Shown here in pieces: positions 8,592-17,172 of a stretch of DNA of 64,000 nt; the stretch's first letter is position 1; the number at the start of each line of letters is the position of its first letter. A program made the translations under genes and the position numbers. The notes under the pieces are model-generated. The model was not told where the DNA came from. It did no database searches and worked only from the letters and a program-made list of their open reading frames with translations. The stretch comes from Streptomyces clavifer (GTDB lineage: Bacteria > Actinomycetota > Actinomycetes > Streptomycetales > Streptomycetaceae). The stretch is taken from assembly GCA_014651175.1 (NCBI GenBank), contig BMWJ01000003.1:1-64000 (forward strand). The letters run 5' to 3'.

Positions 8592-9034
8592 CAGCGGTCG
8601 CTTCCAAAGTGCTCGTCGGGCGTGCCGGACCCCTCGGGCCCGTCGTGGGAGGGGATCACGTAGAACGGGAAAACCAGGCTGCGCGGGTTGTTGGTGCCCG
8701 TGATCGAGTAGCGGACGTCGATGAAGAGCACGCCCTGTTCCGCGCCGGCCGTCACCGTGACGTCGTCCACCTCGATGCGCGGTTCCCAGCGGTCCAGGCA
8801 GCTGTGCACCTCGTGCTGGATCCGGCCGGCGGTGGCTTCGTTGACGGGGGCGAAGACCATGTCGTGGATGGCGCAGCCGAACTCGGGCCGCATCGGCCGC
8901 TCACCGGGCGCGGTGGAGAGGACGAGCCGGATGGCCTCCTCGACCTCGCGTTCCCCGCTGACCAGGGCGATGCCGCCGGTGGGACCGATACGCAGCGGGA
9001 AGGCCCATCCGGAGCCGACGAACTGTTCCGCCAT
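8591..9034 (-). CDS. cis9: gp25-like baseplate wedge protein
   Basis: A 147-residue gp25/lysozyme-fold structural protein without enzymatic role. It begins MAEQFVGSGWAFPLRIGP and carries the core EEAIRLVLSTAPGERPMRPEFG followed by CAIHDMVFAPVN, the conserved gp25 signature in which the Glu-Arg-x-Met-x-x-x-Phe-Gly segment bridges to the gpJ-like wedge. The start was set at 9034 because it overlaps the VgrG stop (ATGA) and matches the family N-terminus; the frame remains open upstream only as an overlap with the spike gene. Confidence 0.93.
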   Translation of the reverse strand: MAEQFVGSGWAFPLRIGPTGGIALVSGEREVEEAIRLVLSTAPGERPMRPEFGCAIHDMVFAPVNEATAGRIQHEVHSCLDRWEPRIEVDDVTVTAGAEQGVLFIDVRYSITGTNNPRSLVFPFYVIPSHDGPEGSGTPDEHFGSDR

Positions 9035-10854
9035 CAGATCACCGGCTTCAGGTTGGAGGTGAGGATGCCGAAGGACTTGACGTTGAGCGCCTTCAGGCCG
9101 ATGTCGATGGCCGCGGTCATCTGCAGGGAGGCCCCCGCGGTCAGGGACAGGGCGCTCGCCGCGCTGATGTTCATCGGCCCGCCGCTGCGGATCGTCAGGG
9201 AACCCACCGCGTTCAGCGAGAGGTTGCCGCCCGCGTTGATGGCGACGGCGCCGGTCCCCCGGATGGAGACCTTTCCCTTGCTGTCCACGACGATCTCGGT
9301 CTTCGTCCGGTCCAGATTGATGGTCAGCCGGTTGTCGCCGGTGGAGAGCCGCACCCCGCGCTTGAGGCCGACGCTCTGGTCGAGCAGGTCGATACGGTTG
9401 TTGCTGCGGTCGGACAGGGTGCGCCGGGTGACCTTCCCGCGCGTCGGGTCGAACACCGGAACGTCGACGGGATCCGGCTTGTCGACGCCGTTGTAGAGGC
9501 CGCCGATGACGTACGGGTGGTCCAGGGCGCCGCGGTCGAACGCCACCAGCACCTCGTCGTCCACGTCCGGTGAGATCATGCTGCCGCCCTTGACCCCGCC
9601 GAACTGGACGGTCCGGGTCCAGTCGCTGACGTACATGTCGTCCAGCCACGGGAACCTCAGCTTGACCCTGCCCTGCCTCAACGGGTCCTTGATGTCGGTG
9701 ACCAGGGCGTTGGCGACGCTCGGCAGGCCGGCCGGGCCCGTCCCGCCACCACCGGAGGTGAGCCCGTACAGCGAGCGCCACTGACGGCCGCTGACGTTCA
9801 GGTACGTCTCGTAGTGCTCCTGGTCGCCGAAGGTGTGGCGGGCCGCCGTGACCGTGTACTTGCCCTGGAAGGGCTTGCCGACGTCCGTGACGGTGACGGC
9901 GACCCCGGGGCGCAGTTCGGTGTTGCCCCGCGCCGTGACCTCCACCTCGGCGAACGAGGAGGTCACGTCGTCGGCCACGGCGTCGGCGGCGTGTTTGACC
10001 TCGTCCAGCTTGTCGTAGGGCGTGTCGGTCACGACGAGTTCGGCCTTGCCGAACGTCTTGGACACCTCGGACGGCGTCGTACCGATGGCGAAGCCGGTGT
10101 TGGCCAGAGCGGGCGACTTGGAGACCAGAGGCTGCTTGGTGGTGACGTTCCAGCCGCGTGCCTCGACGGCGGTCACCTGGTCGGCGGAGGTGACCGCCGC
10201 GCGGCAGCGCAGGATCTCCTCGCCTCCCCGCAGGAGGAGCGCGGCCTTCACGCTCGGCGTGCTCGGTGTGCTCTCCGGGGGAGCCGACGCCGCGTGCTGC
10301 CGCTTGACGAACTGGAATCTGCCCTTCGAGTTGATGGACATCACCATCTCGTTCTCGTCCGCGAGCCGTTGGACGAAATCCCAGTCCGTGACGTTGGCCT
10401 GGCTGATGAACTCGTACTGGCCCTTGGTCCGTTGGGTCTTTCCCATCGGAATGCCGCTCTTGCGCGCCAGCTCGACCGCGATCTCGGTGGCGGTCTTGTT
10501 CCTGTACGCCGCCACCCTGCGCTGCCGCAGCATGCGGTGACCCTTGTCGTAACCGCGGATGACGGTGAACGTACCGGTGCGGTCGTAGTCGGTCTCCAGG
10601 GCGGTCACCTCCCCGGTGATCAGCGGCGTGCCCTTGCCGTCCGAGAAGGGGGCGATGACCACCGGCACGCCGATCTCGACGTTCAGGTTGGAGAGGATGT
10701 CCTTCTTCTCGTCACGGAAGGTGAGCTGGAACGCCCCGGGCACGCCCGCACCGAAGTCGACCCGGCCCGCCACCAGTTTCTTGTCGTCCGGGGACTTGAG
10801 CTTCTTGCCGGCGATCTGCACCGTGAGGATGTTGGAGAAGCCGATATCGGGCAT
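9034..10854 (-). CDS. cis8: VgrG-like spike/hub protein
   Basis: A 606-residue central spike of the CIS baseplate. Residues 1-360 correspond to the gp27-like hub (phage late control D type): LTVQIAGKKLKSPDDKKLVAG at the start and the ARKSGIPMGKTQRTKGQYEFISQANVTDWDF segment, where FISQANVTDWDFVQ is the part typical of gpD/VgrG. Residues ~375-460 are the gp5 OB fold (KDPLRQGRVKLRFPW, then SMISPDVDDEVLVAFD and HPYVIGGLYNG). Residues ~520-600 repeat beta strands (GNLSLNAVGSLTIRSGG) that would form the trimeric needle. No C-terminal toxin extension is present. It should form the tip-proximal hub that receives the tube. Confidence 0.93.
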   Translation of the reverse strand: MPDIGFSNILTVQIAGKKLKSPDDKKLVAGRVDFGAGVPGAFQLTFRDEKKDILSNLNVEIGVPVVIAPFSDGKGTPLITGEVTALETDYDRTGTFTVIRGYDKGHRMLRQRRVAAYRNKTATEIAVELARKSGIPMGKTQRTKGQYEFISQANVTDWDFVQRLADENEMVMSINSKGRFQFVKRQHAASAPPESTPSTPSVKAALLLRGGEEILRCRAAVTSADQVTAVEARGWNVTTKQPLVSKSPALANTGFAIGTTPSEVSKTFGKAELVVTDTPYDKLDEVKHAADAVADDVTSSFAEVEVTARGNTELRPGVAVTVTDVGKPFQGKYTVTAARHTFGDQEHYETYLNVSGRQWRSLYGLTSGGGGTGPAGLPSVANALVTDIKDPLRQGRVKLRFPWLDDMYVSDWTRTVQFGGVKGGSMISPDVDDEVLVAFDRGALDHPYVIGGLYNGVDKPDPVDVPVFDPTRGKVTRRTLSDRSNNRIDLLDQSVGLKRGVRLSTGDNRLTINLDRTKTEIVVDSKGKVSIRGTGAVAINAGGNLSLNAVGSLTIRSGGPMNISAASALSLTAGASLQMTAAIDIGLKALNVKSFGILTSNLKPVI

Positions 10855-11576
10855 CAGGCGCCGACCTCTTCAGCGGCGGGAAGCATCAGTTCGACGCCGG
10901 GCGTCAACGTCTTCGGGTCGTCGATGTCGTTGGCCTCGGCGATCGTGCGCCATGCGGTCGCGTCGCCGTACTCACGCCAGGCGAGGAGCGGGAGCGAGTC
11001 GCCGGCCACGACCCGGTGCACCCGGCGGGAGGTGAGCGCGCCGGAGGTGGGGTTCTGGCCGAGGGTACTGCTCGGGATCTCGTGGAGGTTCACCTGGCAG
11101 GTGGCCCGGATCGGCATCCCGTTGGTGTTGAAGAGGGTGTACTGGGCCTCCACGGAGCTGACGTAGGCGTTGAAGCGGGCCGTGGAGAACGCACCCCACT
11201 CGAAGATCACCCACGGGGTCGACGGCTGCTTCGCCGCGATGCTGGCAGTGGTCGTCTCGCAGCAGGAGAAGAGGGCTTCGACCTTCCTGCGCACATCGTT
11301 GCTGTCCGGTTCCTCGGAACGGTCGAGGAAGATCTCCACCGTCATCTCCCGGGGCTCGGGCCCCATGAACTCCGGGACCGCCCCGTCCCGCACCGCGGCG
11401 GTGGGCGTGGTCTTCCACTGGGCCCTGCGGGTCAGCGACAACTGGGACGGGTTGAAGTCGAAATCGAACGTCTTCATCAGCGCGCCGGGTTTGGTGCTGC
11501 TGCCGATCGGCGGCTGATGGATGGCGAGCGTCGCCCGCACCAGGCTGTCACCGATGCCGAAACTGGGGAACTTCAT
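10854..11576 (-). CDS. cis7: LysM-domain hub adaptor protein
   Basis: A 240-residue baseplate protein equivalent to Afp7/gp53. The N-terminal two thirds have the tube-adaptor sequence seen in this class (LMKTFDFDFNPSQLSLTRRAQW, with FDFNPSQL as the conserved core), and residues ~187-234 form a LysM motif (HRVVAGDSLPLLAWREYGD, ending LTPGVELMLPA). In CIS baseplates the LysM domain clamps wedge to hub rather than binding wall glycan. Stop and spike start overlap (TGATG). Three bases separate it from the upstream tube gene. Length is within the usual range. Confidence 0.92.
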   Translation of the reverse strand: MKFPSFGIGDSLVRATLAIHQPPIGSSTKPGALMKTFDFDFNPSQLSLTRRAQWKTTPTAAVRDGAVPEFMGPEPREMTVEIFLDRSEEPDSNDVRRKVEALFSCCETTTASIAAKQPSTPWVIFEWGAFSTARFNAYVSSVEAQYTLFNTNGMPIRATCQVNLHEIPSSTLGQNPTSGALTSRRVHRVVAGDSLPLLAWREYGDATAWRTIAEANDIDDPKTLTPGVELMLPAAEEVGA

Positions 11577-11579
11577 CGG

Positions 11580-12044
11580 CTACGCCTCCCCCGCGTCCGT
11601 GAACCCGTGGTGGGCGATCTCCAGGACCTCGGTGGCCACGGCGGGGCTCGCCGGGTCGAAGGAAGGTCCGCGCCAGCTCACCGGGAGTACGTCGATCAGC
11701 CCCCACTGGGCGACCATCGAGCCGTCCGCGCGCAGCGCGGCGATCTGCCCGGTGGGCCGGGTCACCCCCGTGGCCACGGAGGAGATCCACTCCGCCACCT
11801 TCGCGGTGTCCTCGGTGAGGGGGCGGGTCAGCGTGATGTTGGAGAAGGTGACACGGGTGGGCAGCTGCCAGACGAATCCGTTGTTGCCGCCCTCCTGCCG
11901 CTGCTCGATCTCGACCTGGGACGAGAGCCCTTCGCAACCGTTGAAGTTGCCCAGGCTCTCACCGTCGATGGTGAGGTTGAAGAAGATGGTGGAGCCTGCG
12001 TCGAGTTCCTGGGGCATCGGGTGGGGGCCTTCCTGCGGTTCCAC
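11580..12044 (-). CDS. Second tail tube protein (Afp5/TIGR02241-like)
   Basis: A 154-residue tube protein related to the first tube protein encoded at 16.9 kb but only distantly similar. Key features are the N-terminal FNLTIDGESLGNFNGCEGLSSQ strand pair (core: DGESLGNFNGCEGL), the basic-acidic loop EIEQRQEGGNNGFVWQLP, and FSNITLTRPLTEDTAKVAEW. In other CIS one tube paralogue forms the long tube and a second forms the initiating ring next to the spike. Its position beside the LysM hub gene, away from the sheath, suggests that this is the baseplate-proximal ring. Confidence 0.9.
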   Translation of the reverse strand: MEPQEGPHPMPQELDAGSTIFFNLTIDGESLGNFNGCEGLSSQVEIEQRQEGGNNGFVWQLPTRVTFSNITLTRPLTEDTAKVAEWISSVATGVTRPTGQIAALRADGSMVAQWGLIDVLPVSWRGPSFDPASPAVATEVLEIAHHGFTDAGEA

Positions 12045-12141
12045 GTGCGGTTGGGGCGGGTTCCGGCGGGGCCGGACCCATGGGCTTGCGGGCCTGCGGA
12101 CTTACGGGTCGGATCGTGTGGACCGGCGCTCGCGGCGCCTG

Positions 12142-15100
12142 TCAGTGGCGTGGGTCGCGCAGCTTGCCGATCCGCTCCCGGTCCAGCCGCAGCTCGGTGC
12201 GCAGCAGCCGGGTCATCGGCCCGATGAGCCGGTGGACCAGCTCCGCCACCTGGTCCTCCTTCAGATCACGCGGGTGGAACTGGCTCGTGACGGAGGGCGC
12301 GGGCCTGGCCGTGGAGCCCTGGCCGCCGCTGCTCCTGTGCACGGCTACGGGCGCGGCGCGGCGCTGCACCGCTACGGGCGCGGGGGCGGGGGACGGCGCC
12401 CGGGCCGGAACCGGAGGCACGGCCGGGGACTGGGAGGCCCGGGCTGCCGGGACGGCGGGCGCCCGCTGCACAGGGAGCGCGGCGGCCGGAGCGAGCCGGG
12501 CGGGTGCCAGGGACACGACGGGGCTCCGGACGGGCAGGTCCACGGAGGCGGCCGGGACACCGGATGCTCCTGGAGCGTGGAGGGCCCGGGAGCCGCCGGG
12601 GGCGTCCGGCCCCGGCGTACGAGCGATCCCACCGGGGACGGGCGGCGCCGACGCGGACGCGGAGCGCTGAACGACCGGGAAGGCCGCGGCGACGCTGTGG
12701 AGACGGTGCCCCCCGTTACCGGGTCCCCCGGGCGACGACGACACGGCGGGGGCAGCGGAACGGGCCGCCGACCCGCGCTCGGGACGGACAGCGCCAGGAG
12801 ACGCCGACAACGGCACCGCGGAACGCTGGACCACCGGGAGGGCCGCGGCGGCACTGAGGAGACCGTGCCCCCCGTCACCGGGTCCCCCGGGCGACGACGA
12901 CACGGCGGGGGCAGCGGAACGGGCCGCCGACCCGCGCTCGGGACGGACAGCGCCAGGAGACGCCGACAACGGCACCGCGGAACGCTGGACCACCGGGGAG
13001 GCCGCGGTCGGCGCCGGGGGGGCTTCGGCAGGCGCCGCCGAACGCTGAACGGCATGCGGGCGGGCGCCGACGGTTCCGCCGGCCCCGGAGGCCGAACCCG
13101 CGGAGGCCCCGGAGGCCGAACCCGCGGTGACCGGACCCGCGGTGACCGCGCTGCGGACGCGGTGCATACGCACGACGGGCGGGGCGCTCTTCGTCGTCGG
13201 CGCGGGGGCCGGCGACTGCGAGGTGCGTGGTGCGGCGCTGCGGACGCCGGGCAGGGCGGGCGCGCCGGGAACGGCGGCACGCTGGACAGTGGCCGGAGAG
13301 GCACCGGGCACCGGGGCCGCTGCGCGTCGCCGTGGCGCGGCTGCGGGAGCGTTGCCCACCGCGGCAGGGGCTGCGGGCCCCGTCCTCACCGGCGACGGGG
13401 TGAACCCGGCGGCCGTGACCGGCCGCGCGGACCCCACCAGCGGGGCGACCGGCATGGCCAGCGACTTCGGCACCGGAGGAGCGTCGGCCGGCGGCGCGGG
13501 CACGGCAGAAGGAACGGAGGCGGCGGACGATCGCTGCACGGGAGGCAGGGACCTCGTCGGGGCCGCGAGGGTGCGGGAGGGCCGAGTGGCGGCGGGGATC
13601 CGGGGCGGGGTCCCGGGCGCGGGCTGGGCGAGGGGTGACCGCTGCACGGGCGGCGCGCCGCCCGGTCGGCCGGGTCCGGGTGCGTCGTCAGCGAAGGGCC
13701 GTACCGGCCGGCGACTCGCGGAGCCGGTGCCGGCTGCCGGACCGCCGCCGGATGCGGGCAGCGACCGTGTGGGGCTCACCGGCGGGACGGCCGAAGCCGC
13801 TCCCGGCCGCCGCACCGGCACGGCGGGCAGCGCAGCCCGCTGCACGGGCACCGCAGCGGTCGGCCGGGCCGCCCCGGATCCGCTCGTCGACACGGGCCGC
13901 GTCGAACTCGTCGTCGGCGCCTCGCTGTTCGCTCCGTCCCCGGCGGAGCCGCTCGTCAGCCGTACGGCCGCGCCGGGCACCGTCGCACCGGAGGCTGCTG
14001 CCGGACCACCGGCCACCGGGCCTGAACGGCGCACCGCAGCCGAAGGCGCCGGTTCCGAAGGAGCACCGGTGCGGGGGCCGGGCGCGGGCACCCGGCCCGC
14101 TGCGGGAAGCCGCCGCACCGACGGTTCACCCGTCGGACGGGGCCCACCACCCGGACCGCTCGGCGTCCGCACAGCACCGGGGCCGGCCGACCCCGGAGCG
14201 GCGAGCCGCTGTACCGGCGGTGAACCAACGGCCCTTCCCGCGGTCGTACCGGACACCACCGCGGAGTTCGCACGCGTCGGCACCACGGGTGCTCCCGTGG
14301 TGCCGGGCCCCGCCACGACGCCGCTCGCACGCGTACCGGAGACGGAGGAGCCGGAAGAGACCGAGGGGCCGGAGGTCTTGGGGAGGCCGGGCCCGGGAAC
14401 CGGACCCGTCCCGGTGCTCGTGGGCCGTTGCCCGCTCGATGACGCGCCGTCGGCAACGGCGCGCCGCTGTACGGGCAACGCCGGTGCGGAAGCGGAAGGC
14501 GGCGCCACGGGCCCCGGCGCCGGCCGCGCGGGCGGCGCCGGGAGGGCGCTCGGCCGGCCGCCGGCCGCCGACGAACGCTGTATGTGGGGTGCGTGACCGG
14601 GAGCCGGGGCACCGGCCTGCCGACGCACCGCCGGGGCAGCCGCCGGGTTCGCCGCCCGAGTGTCGGCGGGGCGGCTCGACGGAGCGCCCAGTCCGGGCCG
14701 GACGACCGGACGCGGCGCGGGTGCGCTCGTCCCGGACGTACCGGCCCCGGGTGTCACCGACGGACCGGCCGTGCGCGCCACAGCATCCGGCGCGGGCGGG
14801 GGTGTCCTGCGTACGGGAGGCGTTGCGCCCTTCCCGCTGCCGCCGGACGCAGGGGCCCGCCCCGACGGCGCTTCGCCCCCGGAGGTGCCCAGGGGCGTGA
14901 CGGCCGGCGATGCCGGTGCTTGCGGGGACGGTCGTGCGACGGGAGCGGCGATACCGGGACGCTGCTGCGCCGGGGAGGTCCGCGCGGCCGGTGGCGTCGG
15001 GGGCGCCACCGGTCCCGACGACGGAGGGCCGAGCAGCGGGCGCCGGGGTGGCGTGGAGCCCGCCGGTCCGGCCGACCGGCCGGGAGCGCTCGCCGCGCGT

Positions 15101-16017
15101 CGCTGCACGGGGAGTGAGGAGGTGGGTGCCGGAGGAGTCCTGTCGGACGGCGACGCGGCCCCCGAAGCCCCCGTCGGGCCCGGCCGCCGGGGGGCCGGCG
15201 GCTCGATCCGCGCGGATCCGCCGCGGGGGCCGTCCTGCTCCCCGTCCGAGCGCTGGACGTGGGCAGCGGAAGACGGAGGACCGGAGGCAGGAGCAAGGGG
15301 GGAACGGGCGGCGAGGACCGGAGCAGGTGTGGCGGAGGGCGCGGACACGGGCTTCGGAGCGCTCGTCGGCGCGGACACCCGTGCGCCTGCCCCGGCAGCC
15401 GGGGCAGGCGTCGTCGCCCGCGGTGCCACCGCGGGCAGCACTCTGCGCCGGACCGTCGCCGGAGCGGAGGCCCGGGTCAGCGCGGAGGGCGTGGGCGCCG
15501 GCCGAGGCCGGACGGGCGCGACCCGCGGGCCCTGGGCGCGCTGGACCGAAGGCCCCTGCCAGTCGCCCCGGCCACCCGGATCGCCGCCCTCCCTGTCACC
15601 GCCGCTGGGGACAGCGGCGGCCGGGAAGAGCCTGGTCCCGCCGGGGGACACCGGCCCGGAGCCCAGGGCGAACGACGCGACGTCCTTGATGAGTCCGGTC
15701 GGAGCGTCGTCCAGGACCGCGTGCGAGAGGGTCCCGGAGAAGGAGTGGTTCTGCCAGGAGGCCAGCGAACCGGCGAATTCCGCGGACGCGACCGTCTGCC
15801 GCGCCGGCGCGAGCATCGCGCGCTGGATCGGCGGCAGACCGGCCCAGCCCCCTCCCCGGCCGGAGACACCGGCACCACCGCCGACGGACGCCTCGGGGGC
15901 CGAGGCAGGGGCGGGAGCGAGGGCGGGGGCGGGTGCCGCACCGCCCGCACTCCGCTCCCGGCCCCGACCCTGGTCACTGCCTCGGTCCCGGCCCTTGAGC
16001 CGGTCGAATATGCCCAT
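12142..16017 (-). CDS. 1291-residue Pro/Ala-rich CIS protein with 17 V/I-Q-R motifs; tape-measure position
   Basis: A very large, mostly disordered protein between the tail-chaperone-like genes and the second tube gene. Residues ~1-30 are charged (GIFDRLKGRDRG). Residues ~60-125 are the only N-terminal globular-looking part (LPPIQRAMLAPARQTVA, then SLASWQNHSFSGTLSHAV). Some 1100 residues of Pro, Ala, Ser, Gly and Arg follow. The last ~45 residues form a charged amphipathic helix (DLKEDQVAELVHRL through RTELRLDRERIGKLRD). The short motif [VI]QR, usually P/V-V-Q-R-S/A/R, occurs 17 times at 40-110-residue spacing, with further degenerate VRR copies. In phage tails and other CIS this gene position belongs to the tape measure protein, but no helical tape-measure sequence is present. 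It could be a length ruler, a lumen or sheath scaffold, or a cargo carrier; function is unknown. Start ATG 16017 overlaps the preceding stop; GTG 16020 is an alternative. Confidence 0.9.
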   Translation of the reverse strand: MGIFDRLKGRDRGSDQGRGRERSAGGAAPAPALAPAPASAPEASVGGGAGVSGRGGGWAGLPPIQRAMLAPARQTVASAEFAGSLASWQNHSFSGTLSHAVLDDAPTGLIKDVASFALGSGPVSPGGTRLFPAAAVPSGGDREGGDPGGRGDWQGPSVQRAQGPRVAPVRPRPAPTPSALTRASAPATVRRRVLPAVAPRATTPAPAAGAGARVSAPTSAPKPVSAPSATPAPVLAARSPLAPASGPPSSAAHVQRSDGEQDGPRGGSARIEPPAPRRPGPTGASGAASPSDRTPPAPTSSLPVQRRAASAPGRSAGPAGSTPPRRPLLGPPSSGPVAPPTPPAARTSPAQQRPGIAAPVARPSPQAPASPAVTPLGTSGGEAPSGRAPASGGSGKGATPPVRRTPPPAPDAVARTAGPSVTPGAGTSGTSAPAPRPVVRPGLGAPSSRPADTRAANPAAAPAVRRQAGAPAPGHAPHIQRSSAAGGRPSALPAPPARPAPGPVAPPSASAPALPVQRRAVADGASSSGQRPTSTGTGPVPGPGLPKTSGPSVSSGSSVSGTRASGVVAGPGTTGAPVVPTRANSAVVSGTTAGRAVGSPPVQRLAAPGSAGPGAVRTPSGPGGGPRPTGEPSVRRLPAAGRVPAPGPRTGAPSEPAPSAAVRRSGPVAGGPAAASGATVPGAAVRLTSGSAGDGANSEAPTTSSTRPVSTSGSGAARPTAAVPVQRAALPAVPVRRPGAASAVPPVSPTRSLPASGGGPAAGTGSASRRPVRPFADDAPGPGRPGGAPPVQRSPLAQPAPGTPPRIPAATRPSRTLAAPTRSLPPVQRSSAASVPSAVPAPPADAPPVPKSLAMPVAPLVGSARPVTAAGFTPSPVRTGPAAPAAVGNAPAAAPRRRAAAPVPGASPATVQRAAVPGAPALPGVRSAAPRTSQSPAPAPTTKSAPPVVRMHRVRSAVTAGPVTAGSASGASAGSASGAGGTVGARPHAVQRSAAPAEAPPAPTAASPVVQRSAVPLSASPGAVRPERGSAARSAAPAVSSSPGGPGDGGHGLLSAAAALPVVQRSAVPLSASPGAVRPERGSAARSAAPAVSSSPGGPGNGGHRLHSVAAAFPVVQRSASASAPPVPGGIARTPGPDAPGGSRALHAPGASGVPAASVDLPVRSPVVSLAPARLAPAAALPVQRAPAVPAARASQSPAVPPVPARAPSPAPAPVAVQRRAAPVAVHRSSGGQGSTARPAPSVTSQFHPRDLKEDQVAELVHRLIGPMTRLLRTELRLDRERIGKLRDPRH
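12718..12997 (-). repeat. In-frame tandem repeat, 159-bp period
   Basis: Within the 1291-residue gene, bases 12718-12838 recur exactly at 12877-12997 (121 identical bases, period 159 bp or 53 codons). A diverged third copy extends left to about 12665. Each unit encodes one PVVQRSAV motif followed by the SPGAVRPERGSAARSAAP linker. The identity implies a recent duplication or ongoing homogenisation, and gives a natural way for this protein to change length in whole 53-residue steps. Confidence 0.9.
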
Positions 16018-16175
16018 CACCGCTCCGTTGCAGCACGCGTCACCAACGTGGCGATCTGCTCGGCGTACCGCCGACGCTCACGGTGTTCCATGTCCAGAAT
16101 GTCGTCCAGGTTCCAGTGGAAGTGGTAGGCGATGTACGCGATCTCCTCATGGATCCGGTCGGTCGCGTACGTCAC
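16017..16175 (-). CDS. Small P2 GpE-like/DUF6760-like tail assembly chaperone
   Basis: A 52-residue protein. It has a GTG start overlapping the previous stop by 4 bases (GTGA) and a stop overlapping the ATG of the large protein (TGATG). The sequence begins MTYATDRIHEEIAYIA and continues YHFHWNLDDILDMEHRERRR. The pattern I-A-x-x-F-H-W, about 8 residues, then M-x-x-x-E-R/L-x-x-x-Y resembles the phage P2 GpE family (DIA-FHW-P...E/L...WR), whose members act with the tape measure protein during tail assembly. Small eCIS proteins of this kind are, from memory, catalogued as DUF6760. Coupling on both sides supports a real gene despite its size. Confidence 0.85.
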   Translation of the reverse strand: MTYATDRIHEEIAYIAYHFHWNLDDILDMEHRERRRYAEQIATLVTRAATER

Positions 16176-16654
16176 GATTCCCCCAGGCGGCTCCCGCCGA
16201 GCTCGACCTCGAAGGCCTGCTCGCAGTGCGGGCAGGACACGCCGGCCCTGGTGTGGCCCTCGGCGTTGACCTGACGGTAGAAGTCCTGCAGGAAGGCGAG
16301 GTCGGAGGCGAACATGTTCTCCACCACGCCGTCGTGCATGTGTGCCACGGTGCCCAACTGGGTGATGACCCGGCCGAGCAGTACCACCGAGAGGTACGCG
16401 GGGTTCTCCTGCACCCGCATGTCCCGCAGCGGGATCAGCTCGTCCCGGGCGGTCGCGAGCCGCATGACGCCCTCGCGGTGCACGGTCCCCATGTCGTCCA
16501 CGTACCCGCGCGGCAGCTCGAACGCGAACTCGGTCCGCAACTGCTGCCGTGCGGGCGGTGCTTCCGCCGGTGCGACGGCCGGGGCCGCCACGTCCGCGAG
16601 AGCGGACGGGGCGGCAGCGGCGTCGGCGGCGGGCCTGGCAGGTCCGCGGCGCAT
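16172..16654 (-). CDS. Tail assembly chaperone-like protein (Phage_TAC_7/gp41-E type) with CxxC
   Basis: A 160-residue protein directly after the first tube gene (TAATG overlap). After a 45-residue Ala/Pro-rich start it has strands EFAFELPRGYVDDMGTVHRE (core FELPRGYVDDMG), then MRLATARDELIPLRDMRV, a helix PAYLSVVLLGRVITQLG, and ASDLAFLQDFYRQVNAEG, ending with a single SCPHCEQAFEVEL knuckle. The order (strand pair, DEL-x-PL, valine/leucine helix, D-x-x-x-LQ) is that of phage tail chaperones E/gp41, which sit between tube and tape measure genes. The CxxC could bind zinc or pair across a dimer. The start was taken at 16654, where the ATG overlaps the tube stop; upstream codons in this frame are antiparallel to the tube gene's own coding and lack a ribosome site. 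Confidence 0.83.
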   Translation of the reverse strand: MRRGPARPAADAAAAPSALADVAAPAVAPAEAPPARQQLRTEFAFELPRGYVDDMGTVHREGVMRLATARDELIPLRDMRVQENPAYLSVVLLGRVITQLGTVAHMHDGVVENMFASDLAFLQDFYRQVNAEGHTRAGVSCPHCEQAFEVELGGSRLGES

Positions 16655-17106
16655 TACTCGGTGACCAGCTCTTCGTAGACGATCGTGACGGTCTCGGTCA
16701 TCACGGAGGCCTCGCCGGCCGTGGCGGCCGCACCCATGACCTTGGTGCACCAGGCGTTGCGCAGGTGCTGCCGCCTGACCGGGTTGTACTGGTAGTCCAT
16801 GTAGATGATGCTCGCGTTCTTGCGGGCCGAGCCCATGTCACCGCGCAGCGAGGCGTTGATCCACTCGGTGAAGGCGGCGGACTGCTCCATACCGCGCGTG
16901 ACCGTGGTCTCGCCGGCCTTCTTCACGCCGGGCATCTTCTTGGTGATCGGCTGGCCGTTCGCCGAGACCTGCTGGTACTCGATGACGTCCTGCTCCATCC
17001 CCACCTCACCCACGGCGTGGAGGTACTCGACCATGACTCCGTCGATCTGGAGGCCGAAGTTATGGGTAGTGAGGGCGTCACCCTGGGAGAGGGTCATGAA
17101 AGCCAA
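16654..17106 (-). CDS. Main tail tube protein (Afp1/Hcp-like)
   Basis: A 150-residue tube protein (Cis1a type by position). It opens with SQGDALTTHNFGLQIDGVMV and has the tube-family core EYLHAVGEVGMEQDVIEYQQ followed by PGVKKAGETTVTRGMEQSAAF, then the C-terminal TETVTIVYEELVTE strand. Hexamers stack to form the hollow tube driven out by sheath contraction. It lies 66 bases after the sheath gene, which is the normal sheath-tube order. High copy number is expected; the preceding gap contains its own ribosome site rather than an overlap. Confidence 0.93.
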   Translation of the reverse strand: MAFMTLSQGDALTTHNFGLQIDGVMVEYLHAVGEVGMEQDVIEYQQVSANGQPITKKMPGVKKAGETTVTRGMEQSAAFTEWINASLRGDMGSARKNASIIYMDYQYNPVRRQHLRNAWCTKVMGAAATAGEASVMTETVTIVYEELVTE

Positions 17107-17172
17107 TCCTTCTACTGGTGCTGGGGCCGGTGGCCGTACTCGGGGTCAAGCGCCTGCGGAGTGTGTGACGTC

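Noticed and set aside
12665-12997. CRISPR-like repeats
   Set aside because: The units are long, adjacent and in frame within one protein gene, without spacers.
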